Assembly (NCBI RefSeq): GCF_024834075.1
Contig: NZ_JANUXR010000002.1
Coordinates: forward strand, 62,001 to 126,000
DNA: 64,000 nt
Source: Corynebacterium sp. HS2168-gen11
GTDB lineage: Bacteria; Actinomycetota; Actinomycetes; Mycobacteriales; Mycobacteriaceae
Direction: 5' to 3'
Part shown: positions 10,047 to 19,156 of the stretch, in pieces
Layout of the letters: the number at the start of each line of letters is the position of its first letter
Position numbering within the stretch: position 1 is the first letter of the stretch
Notes under the pieces: model-generated
Told to the model about the DNA's origin: nothing
The model's input: the letters and a program-made list of their open reading frames with translations, nothing else
Database searches by the model: none
Program-made: the position numbers and the translations under genes

Positions 10047-10052
10047 TATGCT
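10047..10052 (+). promoter_or_regulatory. -10 box of the RecB-like nuclease gene
   Basis: TATGCT, 8 nt before the ATG at 10061, with no ribosome site. It is back to back with the opposite -10 box at 10034-10039, so each promoter's -35 region lies inside the other transcript. Confidence 0.5.
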
Positions 10053-10060
10053 TGGATGCT

Positions 10061-10855
10061 ATGAATATTGCGCTTTCTCCGTCTCGTGTTGCTGATTATC
10101 GTCAGTGTCCATTGCTGTATCGGTTTCGAGCCTTAGATCGATTACCGGAAGAACCAACGCGCGCGCAGGTCAAAGGTATTTTGGTACATGCGTGTTTAGA
10201 GCAGATGTATGGCTGGCTACGTGAGGAGCGTACCTATCCTGCGGTGGTGAAACTATTGAAGCCAACCTGGGCGAAATTGCAGCTCAAGAATCCTGAATAC
10301 GTTGAACTTGTGCCTGAGGAAGACCTCTTGGATTTTTTGGTGGAATGCCGTGAGCTGCTGAAAAATTATTTTTATATGGAAAACCCGCAAGGCTTTGATG
10401 CCTACGCGAATGAAAAATTTATTGAGACTGTACTGCCTAATGGTGTGCCAGTGAAAGGTTTTATTGATCGTGTTGATATTGCGCCAACTGGTGAAGTACG
10501 CGTGGTTGACTATAAAACCGGAAAGAAACCTAAGCCGCAATATAGTCAGAGTGCAGAGTTTCAGATGCGGTTTTATGCATTGGTCTGGTGGCGTTTATAT
10601 GGGGTGATTCCGAATCAGACACGTTTGATGTATTTACCAGCGCAAGATTCTTTGTATTCTCAGCCCTATCGAGAAGACCTGGAAGCATGCGAGCGTGAGT
10701 TAGGCGAATTGTGGCAGCAGATTCAGGCCGATATTGCTGCCCAACGCTTTACGACGAAAAAAGGTGTGTTGTGTGGTTGGTGTAGCCACCAAGCCTTATG
10801 CCCTGAGTTTGGGGGTACTCCTCCAGCGTTTCCAGAAAATATTGCGCTGACCTAA
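10061..10855 (+). CDS. RecB-like PD-(D/E)XK nuclease with Fe-S cysteines
   Basis: 264-residue exonuclease of the RecB nuclease family, a single nuclease domain without helicase. The active-site core is readable: GFIDRVDI, then VRVVDYKTGKK, then a following Gln (AEFQMRFYAL). One cysteine sits near the N-terminus (DYRQCPLLYRF) and three near the C-terminus (CGWCSHQALC), the arrangement that in AddB-type nucleases holds a 4Fe-4S cluster pinning the domain ends together. I chose the ATG at 10061, which gives MNIALSPSRVADYRQC; an earlier ATG at 10025 would overlap the divergent gene's start. The role is probably DNA repair; the substrate is unknown. Confidence 0.87.
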   Translation: MNIALSPSRVADYRQCPLLYRFRALDRLPEEPTRAQVKGILVHACLEQMYGWLREERTYPAVVKLLKPTWAKLQLKNPEYVELVPEEDLLDFLVECRELLKNYFYMENPQGFDAYANEKFIETVLPNGVPVKGFIDRVDIAPTGEVRVVDYKTGKKPKPQYSQSAEFQMRFYALVWWRLYGVIPNQTRLMYLPAQDSLYSQPYREDLEACERELGELWQQIQADIAAQRFTTKKGVLCGWCSHQALCPEFGGTPPAFPENIALT

Positions 10856-10921
10856 ACTCGCTGCGTGCTGCTTGCACCTAGCGGTGGTGAAAGTCGCGCC
10901 GGGGTGAAAGTGCCAGCTGTG

Positions 10922-10970
10922 TTCCTGCTGTTGCGAGCCCGAGTCAGCCTCAGGCTCGCAACAGCAGGAA
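10922..10970. terminator. Bidirectional terminator between RecB-like gene and fhs
   Basis: Perfect 18-bp arms, TTCCTGCTGTTGCGAGCC (10922-10939) and its complement (10953-10970), with a 13-nt loop. It sits between two convergent genes. Confidence 0.8.
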
Positions 10971-10985
10971 TAAAACTTATGCAGC

Positions 10986-12644
10986 TTAGAACAAACCAAC
11001 GATCTTGCCGTCAGTGACACCGATTGCATCAGCTGCTGGTTTCTTTGGAAGACCAGGCATAGTCATCACATCACCAGTTAATGCAACGATAAAGCCTGCA
11101 CCGATACGTGGCAGCAGTTGTCGTACGTGCAGTGTATGACCGGTGACTGCTCCTAATGCCTTTGGATCATCGCTGAAGGAGTACTGGTTTTTCGAAATAC
11201 AGACTGGTAGATTGTCCCAACCATTTTCTTGCATATAGGCCAGATCTTGGAGTGCTTGCTTCGACCATGCAACCTCTTGTGCTCCATAGATTTCGGTGGC
11301 AATGGTGTGAATAGAGGCTTTGATGCCGTGCTTGGTGTCATACAGTGAGCGGGATTGGCCTTCATGAAGGTTAGCCAGCACGGTTTGGGCGAGTTGTGTT
11401 GCACCTTCGCCACCTTTGGCCCAAACTTCCACCACTTCTAACGCGACACCAAAGGTATCAGCCCAGTTTTGCATCCACGCCAGTTCTGCTTCGGTATCAG
11501 AGGTAAAGAAATTCAAGGCCACTACTGGTTCGATACCGAATTTGCGAATATTGGTGACATGGCGCTCAAGATTGACAATACCTGCAGCAAGGGCTGTGAG
11601 ATGTTCTTCAGTGAGCTGATCTTTTGGAAGGCCACCGTTGTACTTCAAGGAGCGAATGGTTGCCACAATCACGCAGCCTGCAACATCGAGTTCACCGGCG
11701 CGGGCTTTAATATCAAAGAATTTTTCGGCACCTAAATCAGAGCCAAACCCGGCTTCTGTGACAACCAGATCGGCGTAGCCAAGGGCAGTTTTGGTCGCAA
11801 TCAAAGAGTTGCAACCATGCGCAATATTGGCAAATGGGCCACCGTGGACAAATGCTGGTGTACCACCTAAGGTTTGCACCATATTCGGATTAATCGCCTC
11901 ACGTAGTAGCGCGGTTAATGCACCTTCGGCACCAAGATCTCCAGCGGTAATTGCCTTACCTTCGTAGCTTTGGGCCACCACCATCCGGGAGAGGCGATCT
12001 TGTAAATCTTCTAATGATGACGCTAGGCACAACACTGCCATGATTTCACTAGCTGCTGTAATGGTAAAACCAGTTTCAGTTGGTGTGCCATGTGTCGTGC
12101 CACCGAGGCCTGTAACGACATGACGCAAGCTGCGGTCATTGACATCAAGGCAACGTTGCCATGAAATTCGGCGTGGATCGATATTTAATGCATTGCCTTG
12201 GTGGATGTGGTTATCCAGGAGTGCCGCCAGCATATTATTAGCGGAGGTAATTGCGTGGAAATCGCCAGTGAAATGCAAGTTAATATCTTCCATTGGCACG
12301 ACCTGGGAGTAACCACCGCCGGCTGCGCCACCTTTGATACCAAAGACAGGGCCTAAGGAAGGCTCGCGAAGTGCGACAAGGGTTGATTTACCGGTATTGC
12401 GCAGTGCGTCGGCAAGCCCGATGAGCACGGTAGATTTGCCTTCGCCAGCTGGTGTCGGTGACATACCAGTGACCAAGATTAACTTGCCTTGAGGTGCAGC
12501 TGTTGCACGCGTAATGTCGATTTTTGCTTTGCTATGGCCAAACGGCACACTTGCCTCTGCTGGGAGGCCAGCACGCTCGATAATCGTTGGCATTGGTTCG
12601 AGTTCGTGTGCTTGGGCAATAGCAACGTCGGTATTCACGGACAT
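10986..12644 (-). CDS. fhs: Formate--tetrahydrofolate ligase
   Basis: Makes 10-formyltetrahydrofolate from formate, tetrahydrofolate and ATP, feeding one-carbon units to purine and initiator-tRNA formylation. The 552-residue length is that of the family. Motifs: nucleotide loop TGMSPTPAGEGKST (near residue 60), FGIKGGAAGGGYSQVVPME, NIAHGCNSLIATK and VVTEAGFGSDLGAEKF. The ATG at 12644 has AAGGAG 3 nt upstream in frame with MSVNTDVAIAQ; the frame extends to 12677 without better support. It is separated from aspA by a terminator, so it is probably transcribed alone. The gene is not universal in corynebacteria. Confidence 0.95.
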   Translation of the reverse strand: MSVNTDVAIAQAHELEPMPTIIERAGLPAEASVPFGHSKAKIDITRATAAPQGKLILVTGMSPTPAGEGKSTVLIGLADALRNTGKSTLVALREPSLGPVFGIKGGAAGGGYSQVVPMEDINLHFTGDFHAITSANNMLAALLDNHIHQGNALNIDPRRISWQRCLDVNDRSLRHVVTGLGGTTHGTPTETGFTITAASEIMAVLCLASSLEDLQDRLSRMVVAQSYEGKAITAGDLGAEGALTALLREAINPNMVQTLGGTPAFVHGGPFANIAHGCNSLIATKTALGYADLVVTEAGFGSDLGAEKFFDIKARAGELDVAGCVIVATIRSLKYNGGLPKDQLTEEHLTALAAGIVNLERHVTNIRKFGIEPVVALNFFTSDTEAELAWMQNWADTFGVALEVVEVWAKGGEGATQLAQTVLANLHEGQSRSLYDTKHGIKASIHTIATEIYGAQEVAWSKQALQDLAYMQENGWDNLPVCISKNQYSFSDDPKALGAVTGHTLHVRQLLPRIGAGFIVALTGDVMTMPGLPKKPAADAIGVTDGKIVGLF

Positions 12645-12715
12645 ATTCTCCTTGGGAAATTGGGTGGAAGACTGCACCGGTGTATCGGCCTACGATGTTA
12701 AGACTAATAGAAACA

Positions 12716-12741
12716 AGGGCAAAGTATCATAACTTTGCCCT
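12716..12741 (-). terminator. Terminator of aspA
   Basis: Perfect 10-bp arms AGGGCAAAGT (12716-12725) and ACTTTGCCCT (12732-12741) with a 6-nt loop. On the minus strand a T-rich run (TTGTTTCT) follows. Confidence 0.8.
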
Positions 12742-12783
12742 GTTGAAAATAGTTATCGCATAATGTGTGCGACGTCAGCTGTG

Positions 12784-14259
12784 CTATGTATCAAGATACA
12801 AGGTACCTCGGAATACCGGGTGCATCAGATTTTCTTTCGATAACACCTGATTCAAGGTCTGTTCATCCATCAAGCCTTTTTCCAGTACCAATTCTTTGAC
12901 GGACTTTCCGGTGCGAGCAGCTTCTTTACCAATTAGATCGCCATTATGGTGACCGATAAATGGATTCAGATACGTGACAATACCGATGGAGTTTTCTACA
13001 TACTTTCGGCATACATCGGCATTGGCAGTAATACCATCCACGCATTTTTCTCGCAGCGTATCAGCAGCATTACCCAAGATTGTCAAAGACTCAAACAGGG
13101 CTTGGCCAATTGCTGGTTCCATGACATTTAGCTGTAATTGTCCAGCTTCGGCTGCCATCAGTACGGTGAAATCATTACCGAACACCTTAAAGCAAACCTG
13201 ATTCACAACTTCAGGAATCACCGGATTAACTTTTGCCGGCATAATCGACGAACCTGCTTGACGCTCAGGCAAATTAATTTCGTGCAGACCAGCGGTTGGG
13301 CCAGAGGAAAGCAGACGTAAATCATTACAGATCTTCGATAATTTCATGGCGGTACGTTTAACTGCAGAATGTACGAATACGTAAGCGCCAGTATCAGAAG
13401 TTGCTTCGATCAGATCTGCTGCTGATTTAATTGACAAACCAGTGACTTCAGCCAATGCAGCGGTAACTTGATGACGATACCCTGCAGGAGTATTAAGCCC
13501 CGTGCCAATTGCAGTAGCACCCAGATTAATTTCCAACAGTCGTTCTGCTGCATCACGTAGAATATGCTGTTCTTCTGCAAGATTATGGGCGAAAGCGTTA
13601 AATTCTTCGCCCAATGTCATTGGAACTGCATCTTGTAACTGGGTACGTCCCATCTTCAAGATATCCATAAACTCTGTGGATTTATGGTGGAATGATTGCT
13701 GCAATGCATCAATTTGATCAATGAGCCTGAGTACACTGTGGTAAACACCGAGCCGGAATCCTGTTGGGTACGCGTCATTGGTAGATTGCGACATATTGAC
13801 ATCATCATTTGGATTAATGGTGTCATAGTCACCTTTTTGTTTGCCGAGATGCTCCAGCGCAAGGTTCGCAATAACCTCGTTGGTGTTCATATTCAACGAG
13901 GTACCCGCACCACCCTGGAACACATCAATTGGGAATTGATCCATGCATCGGCCGTGTTCAAGAATTTGATCACACGCCCAGATAATGGCATCACTTTTGA
14001 AAGCCGGCAATGTATGTAAGCGTCGATTCGCCATCGCTGCAGCTTTCTTTACATACACCATGCCGCGAATAAACTCAGGAATGTTATTGATAGTGGTTCC
14101 TGAAATTTGGAAATTTTCCATTGCGCGCATGGTGTGAATGCCGTAATAATGGGCATTTGATACTTCCATGCTGCCGAGAAGATCAACCTCGGTACGCATT
14201 TCGCCAGTTGTAGCAGTTGTAGGGGTGTGTGCGCTAGTTTTTTTAGACTGTTTTGTCAT
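12784..14259 (-). CDS. aspA: Aspartate ammonia-lyase
   Basis: Reversibly splits L-aspartate into fumarate and ammonia, cytosolic tetramer of the fumarase/aspartase superfamily. The 491-residue product has the superfamily signature [15 protein letters not shown] (near residue 335) containing the catalytic serine loop. It also has [14 protein letters not shown] and [18 protein letters not shown], which favour aspartase over fumarase (fumarase has SSNDVFPT). The N-terminal 20 residues (Lys/Thr-rich) are a non-conserved extension. The ATG at 14259 has GGAGGGA about 10 nt upstream. Terminators isolate it from fhs. The 200 bp upstream is A/T-rich and should hold its promoter. Confidence 0.93.
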   Translation of the reverse strand: MTKQSKKTSAHTPTTATTGEMRTEVDLLGSMEVSNAHYYGIHTMRAMENFQISGTTINNIPEFIRGMVYVKKAAAMANRRLHTLPAFKSDAIIWACDQILEHGRCMDQFPIDVFQGGAGTSLNMNTNEVIANLALEHLGKQKGDYDTINPNDDVNMSQSTNDAYPTGFRLGVYHSVLRLIDQIDALQQSFHHKSTEFMDILKMGRTQLQDAVPMTLGEEFNAFAHNLAEEQHILRDAAERLLEINLGATAIGTGLNTPAGYRHQVTAALAEVTGLSIKSAADLIEATSDTGAYVFVHSAVKRTAMKLSKICNDLRLLSSGPTAGLHEINLPERQAGSSIMPAKVNPVIPEVVNQVCFKVFGNDFTVLMAAEAGQLQLNVMEPAIGQALFESLTILGNAADTLREKCVDGITANADVCRKYVENSIGIVTYLNPFIGHHNGDLIGKEAARTGKSVKELVLEKGLMDEQTLNQVLSKENLMHPVFRGTLYLDT

Positions 14260-14474
14260 GGGGTGTGTACCATCCCTCCCGTTGAGATGCTTGGCGAATA
14301 ACCAAGCAACAGCAGTGAACAGTACCTAGCGTACGTCAGCGAATGTATTTATGGCATACCTTTGTGCGAGTACCCCTTATTTTCCTTAATATTCAGGGGA
14401 AATATTGCAATTTTCTGCTTCTGGCCCAAAAAGTACCCCTATTACGGGGTGTCATATAAAGTGCTATGAACGTT

Positions 14475-15179
14475 TTACGTGTGGGACTGGGTTGATAATT
14501 CTGCAAACCATTGTTGAATTTGCGGAGCTGTGACTCCTACAAAGCTGGCTTGCGGCATGGCATGTACCTCTTGCGGAAGAGGCAGTTGTGCTCCAGGTGC
14601 TGCGAGCACTCGACAGCCTGCAGCAAGACCTGCTGCCATTCCTGCTTGAGAATCTTCGAACACCAACACCGTTGAGGGCAAGACAGAAAGATGTGCACAC
14701 GCTGTTTGATAGCCCAGCGGATTTGGCTTGCCGACGCTGATATCATCACCACAGACAATCGCGTCGAAAAGCTCAACACCAAGCCCACGTAATGCAGGAA
14801 TTGCAAGCTCGCGGGCAGTATTGGTCACCACTGCGATGGGAATCTTTGCCTCACGTAATGACTGCAGGCAGGAACGAATCCCTGGAAAAATTTTTGAATA
14901 TGGCAGCCGCGTTGCAAGCTTGGTATAACACTCGCGCTGGATGTCCTCAAATTCAGTTTCTGTAAGCACTACCCCAGCATGGTGGGCTGCAATGGCAACA
15001 GTGTTGCGAAACGATCCGCCTACAGTTTTGGCTTGTAATTCCGGTGTTAAGCGTTTGCCTAAGGATTCACTTAATTCGTAGGTGATGCGTTCCCAAATTG
15101 GTTCAGAGTTTAATAAGGTGCCATCCATATCCCAGGCAACTGCGGCAAGCGTTTGATGTTGCTGATTCGATATATTCAA
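14475..15179 (-). CDS. HAD-superfamily sugar-phosphatase-like hydrolase
   Basis: 234-residue HAD hydrolase of the beta-phosphoglucomutase/phosphatase type. Motif I is WDMDGTLLNSEP (nucleophile and acid/base Asp), motif II the Thr in VVTNTARELA, motif III/IV GKPNPLGYQTAC and VFEDSQAGMAAGLAAG. A helical cap lies between motifs I and II (residues about 30-95), as in class C1 members. The start is an in-frame TTG at 15179 with AAGGA 5 nt before it; I see no ATG or GTG with comparable support. It follows the small membrane protein after 8 nt, so the two are probably cotranscribed. The substrate cannot be read from sequence. Confidence 0.85.
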   Translation of the reverse strand: MNISNQQHQTLAAVAWDMDGTLLNSEPIWERITYELSESLGKRLTPELQAKTVGGSFRNTVAIAAHHAGVVLTETEFEDIQRECYTKLATRLPYSKIFPGIRSCLQSLREAKIPIAVVTNTARELAIPALRGLGVELFDAIVCGDDISVGKPNPLGYQTACAHLSVLPSTVLVFEDSQAGMAAGLAAGCRVLAAPGAQLPLPQEVHAMPQASFVGVTAPQIQQWFAELSTQSHT

Positions 15180-15187
15180 TTTTGTCC

Positions 15188-15376
15188 TTAGGAGAGTAAG
15201 GAACGGAGCTGATCGGTAATACCATAATAGTGATTCGCACCGAGAATGCTCACAAGAATGAGCAAAGAAATAAAACGGCGAATCATGTTGGTCACGATCT
15301 TAAAGATGATAAAACCACCAATAAGCACGATAGCTGCCATCATGAGTGGGTTTTGTAATAAAAAAGATAGTTCCAT
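15188..15376 (-). CDS. Small membrane protein of unknown function
   Basis: 62 residues with one or two hydrophobic segments: NPLMMAAIVLIGGFIIFKIV, then after a basic patch (NMIRRF) a second one, ISLLILVSILGANHYYG. The ATG at 15376 is preceded by CAGGA at 6 nt; the alternative ATG at 15391 has no ribosome site. It is directly upstream of the HAD phosphatase (8-nt gap) on the same strand. I do not recognise a family. The positive patch between the helices suggests a short hairpin with its loop in the cytoplasm. Confidence 0.6.
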   Translation of the reverse strand: MELSFLLQNPLMMAAIVLIGGFIIFKIVTNMIRRFISLLILVSILGANHYYGITDQLRSLLS

Positions 15377-15536
15377 GATTATCCTGTGCATGAAAGTTGG
15401 TGCATTTGACTAAAACTATTGCGCATACTGAAAAACGTAGTATGCGCAGTACCTCCTTATCCTACACGGTTGCTAGTGTGCACTGCAGTAGCAATCCGGC
15501 CGTAGAGCTTAATACAAGCTCAGGCTTTAATGCTTA

Positions 15537-16114
15537 TCAATCCTGCTTACGGTGCTGATTTATCCACTGCGGGAGATATTCAGCAGCTTGAGGATCAATA
15601 GCTCGTGGATAGTCTGAGTGAAAAATCTATCACGTGAATTCCACAGCGTTGCCTACTAGAATGCCGTGCATGTGAGACAGAAGTAGCGCAAGCACAATCA
15701 TCTTGCAAACAATAATCAATGCAAGGAATGGTTGGTCTTTGCGCGCTACTATGCCCTATTACAGGTGCTTGTAGTGTAGAAGTGCCCAACACAATTCCAG
15801 GATGAGTGGTGTTATCAAGTAGTGGATTGCCAAGATACATAGTGCCGAGCATATGGTGATCACACGCAAGCGTACGTTCTGGTAGCTGTAACAGCATCGA
15901 CAAAACTTTGCAATAATTTGTACGCGACTATCTTCAGTAGCGAAATCACTAATTCGTGTGCAAGTCATTGAGAAAGTCGGGCAAAGGATTGTCCGGTTCA
16001 AAGGTGTTCATCTTTTTGTGGCAATGTCGAAACTGACAGGGTAGCTGTATATACTGCAGGTGCTAATCCGAGCACTTCTACCTGCTCAAAGGCATTAGCT
16101 TCTTGAGAATGTTT
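15537..16114 (-). pseudogene. Decayed gene of unknown family (several frameshifts)
   Basis: The minus strand holds successive protein-like stretches in different frames. They are KHSQEANAFEQVEVLGLAPA and on (from about 16114), NTFEPDNPLPDFLNDLHT ending in TAG (from 16011), DFATEDSRVQIIAKF, LQLPERTLACDHHMLGTMYL and on to about 15600, and finally HSDYPRAIDPQAAEYLPQW to a TGA-TAA double stop at 15537. The last piece has two stops just ahead of it in its own frame. Each piece looks like real protein sequence, and together they suggest one former gene of about 190 residues broken by at least three frame changes. I cannot name the family. A spurious reading of intergenic DNA is the alternative. Confidence 0.5.
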
Positions 16115-16348
16115 GGCCTAGTAATCTCAGGTATAGGACACTATAGGTTCTAAAAATTTCACTTTTATAGCCATAGCTGTGATAGGGAGCAAAATTTGCA
16201 CTGTTTAGGAGCATATGCAGTTGGATCTTTTGATAGTGCTTTCAACGGTTTTTTATTGCTATGGGCAGCAAGAATCGTGACTTAGTATTTCTTGAACGAA
16301 ACCAACAACATACATTCAGACTCAATCATGATGGCCACAACACAAAAT
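16115..16348. other. Intergenic stretch with no supported gene
   Basis: A/T-rich. It may include the former 5' end and promoter of the decayed gene at 15537-16114. No ribosome site with a coding-like frame is visible on either strand. Confidence 0.5.
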
Positions 16349-16380
16349 ATCGGAGATGTTTATTACAGAACATCTCCGAT
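16349..16380 (-). terminator. Terminator of the mshC transcript
   Basis: Perfect 12-bp arms ATCGGAGATGTT (16349-16360) and AACATCTCCGAT (16369-16380), 8-nt loop, followed on the minus strand by ATTTTGTG. Confidence 0.75.
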
Positions 16381-16423
16381 AGTGGCGTGATACTACAGTG
16401 ATTACTACCTTGTGAAAAAAGTT

Positions 16424-16813
16424 TCACTCATCTCTTTCCGACAACAGCGGAATCGCCTGTAAGAATATTTCAGGCAATCTGCGCGCTTGCCAGACTTCTA
16501 CCAGGAGCGCTTGAATATCTGCTTCTTCTTCTGGCTCAATCACTGACCATTGGTATTGTTCGTTAAACGCCTCAAGCTGATCATAGAGCGCAATAATCGA
16601 ACCTAACGCGATTTCAGAATCGTATGTTTGATAACCTGCAACAGTTTCGAGATAATCGAGGAGCAATTGACGCAATTCAGGCAATGCTGTTGGCGGAAAC
16701 GGCTGATCCCAATAAGCATCTTCCCCATCGCGTAAATATCCACCCGAGGCAAATAATTCAAGATCAGCAATAAAACGTTCTACCTGTGGGGTAAATTGCT
16801 CAACAATACTCAT
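16424..16813 (-). CDS. Acidic protein of unknown function, coupled to mshC
   Basis: 129 residues, strongly acidic, mostly predicted helical, no signal peptide or membrane segment. It contains GGYLRDGEDAYWDQPFPPTA and IEPEEEADIQALLVEVWQAR. The ATG overlaps the mshC stop (ATGA, 16810-16813), so translation is coupled to MshC, which hints at a role in or near mycothiol synthesis or a partner protein. I do not recognise a characterised family. The codon usage and clean reading frame support a real gene. It is the last gene before a clear terminator. Confidence 0.75.
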   Translation of the reverse strand: MSIVEQFTPQVERFIADLELFASGGYLRDGEDAYWDQPFPPTALPELRQLLLDYLETVAGYQTYDSEIALGSIIALYDQLEAFNEQYQWSVIEPEEEADIQALLVEVWQARRLPEIFLQAIPLLSERDE

Positions 16814-18057
16814 AGCTCAACTCCTAATAAGGCATGCAATGCACGTTGGACAAGCTGACCTGCCTGATGTGAGACATTTCCAGACGAAACTGGTACTTGA
16901 GCTGCCCACTTATCAACAGCTTGTAATACTGCTGGTGTTTGCAGATCATTGGCAAGTAATGTGCGAATCTGCTGAACAAGTTCTTCAGCAGCTTCAAAAG
17001 AACTCGCCACCGAAATTGCTTGCCGCCACAATGCCAAGCGTTGTTCGGCTTGTGTGAGAACCTCTGCAGTCCACTCACGTTGCGCACGATAATGACCAGC
17101 AAATAACCCTAAACGAATAGCATTTGCTTCATGCCCTGCAGCGCGCAACTTGGAAACGAAGACTAAATTGCCCAACGATTTAGACATTTTCGTGCCTTCA
17201 TACGCGATCATGCCGGCGTGTACATAGTGATGGGCCATGCGTGGACTGCTATATGCTGCTTCGATATGTGCCGCAGAAAATTCATGGTGTGGGAAGCGCA
17301 GATCAGCACCGCCACCTTGAATAGCGAAATGACTACCAAGGCGTTTCGACGCAATGGCGGCACATTCAATATGCCAGCCAGGGCGTCCTTGCCCAAATGG
17401 TGATGGCCACGATGGTTCACCTGGACGAGCTTGCCGCCACACAAGTGCATCAAGGCAATCACGTTTCCCAGCGCGTGTTGGATCGCCACCGCGTTCAGCG
17501 AATAAGGTTTCCATCAACCCGCGTGAATAATTCGACTCGTAGCCAAATTGTGTGGTTGCAGTAATCGGGGCATATACATCTGGATAATTAGGATCCTCGA
17601 GAACATATGCCTTTTCGGCGTCGAAAAGCTTTTCTACTAACTCGATGACCTCAGGGATAGCCTCGATCGCACCAACATATTCTGATGGCGGAATGACCTG
17701 TAACGCTTCCATGTCACTACGGAACAAATCGATCTGACTTGTGCCAAGAGCTTGCCAATCGACGCCATCACGTGCAGCACGTTCAAACAAAGGATCGTCA
17801 ACATCGGTGACGTTTTGGATATACGTCACCTCAACTTGATTATCGCGAAGCACGCGATTGATCAGGTCGAAACTTAAATATGTTGCGGCATGGCCAAGGT
17901 GGGTGGAATCGTACGGAGTAATCCCGCAGACATACATACCGGCATGACCGTCGAGAACTTCAACTGGCTTCACAACGCCGTCAGCAGTATCGAACAAGCT
18001 CAGCGCAATAGGATTGCCTGGAATCTCAGGAATATGTGGAAAAGGCCATGATTGCAT
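16810..18057 (-). CDS. mshC: MshC, cysteine:GlcN-Ins ligase of mycothiol synthesis
   Basis: Joins L-cysteine to 1-D-myo-inositol 2-amino-2-deoxy-alpha-D-glucopyranoside using ATP, the third step of mycothiol synthesis. The 415-residue protein is a shortened cysteinyl-tRNA-synthetase relative with the HIGH-type motif THLGHA, the KMSKS loop TKMSKSLGN, and zinc ligands in CGITPYD and GWHIECAAIA. It lacks the tRNA-binding C-terminal domain, and the start MQSWPFPHIPEIPG is the MshC type, not CysRS. The ATG at 18057 has no ribosome site, but TACACT lies 7 nt upstream, so a leaderless mRNA is likely; the open frame from 18087 would include that box. Confidence 0.93.
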   Translation of the reverse strand: MQSWPFPHIPEIPGNPIALSLFDTADGVVKPVEVLDGHAGMYVCGITPYDSTHLGHAATYLSFDLINRVLRDNQVEVTYIQNVTDVDDPLFERAARDGVDWQALGTSQIDLFRSDMEALQVIPPSEYVGAIEAIPEVIELVEKLFDAEKAYVLEDPNYPDVYAPITATTQFGYESNYSRGLMETLFAERGGDPTRAGKRDCLDALVWRQARPGEPSWPSPFGQGRPGWHIECAAIASKRLGSHFAIQGGGADLRFPHHEFSAAHIEAAYSSPRMAHHYVHAGMIAYEGTKMSKSLGNLVFVSKLRAAGHEANAIRLGLFAGHYRAQREWTAEVLTQAEQRLALWRQAISVASSFEAAEELVQQIRTLLANDLQTPAVLQAVDKWAAQVPVSSGNVSHQAGQLVQRALHALLGVEL

Positions 18058-18064
18058 GCCACAT

Positions 18065-18070
18065 AGTGTA
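18065..18070 (-). promoter_or_regulatory. -10 box of mshC
   Basis: TACACT on the minus strand, 7 nt before the ATG at 18057, in the leaderless arrangement seen repeatedly in this window. Confidence 0.5.
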
Positions 18071-18164
18071 GCAATGTTCGACACCAAGACCTACACGCTC
18101 TGGTCACCCATGCGTGCAGGCTGTGGATATATCGTTGTGAGAGGCTGTATTACTAGAACAATTT

Positions 18165-19028
18165 TTAAGGCTGTAGCACACCAGAGGCAAGTAGTGCCAT
18201 CACTGCAAGACCAGCGGGAATACGATAGGCTGCAAACCAACTAAAGGAGTGGTGTGACACAAACTTCAGCAGCCATGCAATTGAGGCATAACCTACTGCA
18301 AAGGCTATAGCGGTACCAACGAACAGCTGCATGCCCGTTGCTGCTTGTCCAGCTTGTGGATCAAAAGCATCGCCGAGCGAAAAGAGCCCGGATGCCAGCA
18401 CCGCTGGAATTGCCAGTAAGAAACTAAAACGTGCAGCAACTTCACGGTCAAGCCCAAGGAATAAGCCGGCCGAAATCGTACCGCCAGAACGTGATACACC
18501 AGGAATTAATGCTAAGCATTGGGCAAGACCCATGATGAGTGCATCGCGGAAAGAAAGTTCTTCATAGCTGCGAGTTTTCTTTCCATAATATTCGGCGGCA
18601 ATGAATACGAAGGAGAATGCAATGAGCACTGCTGCCGTGATCCACATATTGCGTAAATATTCTCGAATAATATCTTTGCCTAAAAATCCCACGACGCCGA
18701 CTGGAATTGTGCCAAGAATGACCATCCATCCCATTCGATAGTGGAATCCGCGTGCCTTGGGGTTGGCTAATCCTTGAAACCACGCGCGAAGAATTGTGTA
18801 AATGTCGCGTGCAAAATAAACCAACACAGCGGCTTCGGTGCCAAGCTGGACAACCGCGGTAAAAGAAGCACCGGCATCTGCACCGAAGAATAATGAGCTA
18901 ATGATTCGTAAATGGCCTGAGGAACTAATCGGAAGAAACTCAGTTAAGCCTTGGACAATGGATAAGACAATCACCTGGACCCAGCTCATGGTCGATGGTG
19001 ATACAAGTGCAAGTAATTCGGAATTCAT
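18165..19028 (-). CDS. uppP: UppP, undecaprenyl-diphosphatase
   Basis: Integral membrane enzyme that recycles undecaprenyl diphosphate to the monophosphate carrier used for peptidoglycan and arabinogalactan precursors; its loss raises bacitracin sensitivity. The 287-residue product has about eight membrane helices and both signature loops: [16 protein letters not shown] near the N-terminus and [16 protein letters not shown] in the second half. Several in-frame starts exist (19097, 19049, 19028, 18989). I prefer the ATG at 19028 ([18 protein letters not shown]), since relatives carry a short N-terminus before the WVQ helix. Divergent from the lipoprotein gene. Confidence 0.92.
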   Translation of the reverse strand: MNSELLALVSPSTMSWVQVIVLSIVQGLTEFLPISSSGHLRIISSLFFGADAGASFTAVVQLGTEAAVLVYFARDIYTILRAWFQGLANPKARGFHYRMGWMVILGTIPVGVVGFLGKDIIREYLRNMWITAAVLIAFSFVFIAAEYYGKKTRSYEELSFRDALIMGLAQCLALIPGVSRSGGTISAGLFLGLDREVAARFSFLLAIPAVLASGLFSLGDAFDPQAGQAATGMQLFVGTAIAFAVGYASIAWLLKFVSHHSFSWFAAYRIPAGLAVMALLASGVLQP

Positions 19029-19156
19029 AACATGATCACCGTAGCGCATTTTTGTGGCAAACGGCGTCAGACTCATCGTAGATGAACGCTGATCCAACGT
19101 AGGTTTTTCTATTGTTGGATGATGTGCAAGCTTGAGAGGTGATAAGGTGAAAAGTT

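Noticed and set aside
16810..18057. Cysteinyl-tRNA synthetase
   Set aside because: The length of 415 residues, missing tRNA-binding end and MQSWPFP start indicate MshC.
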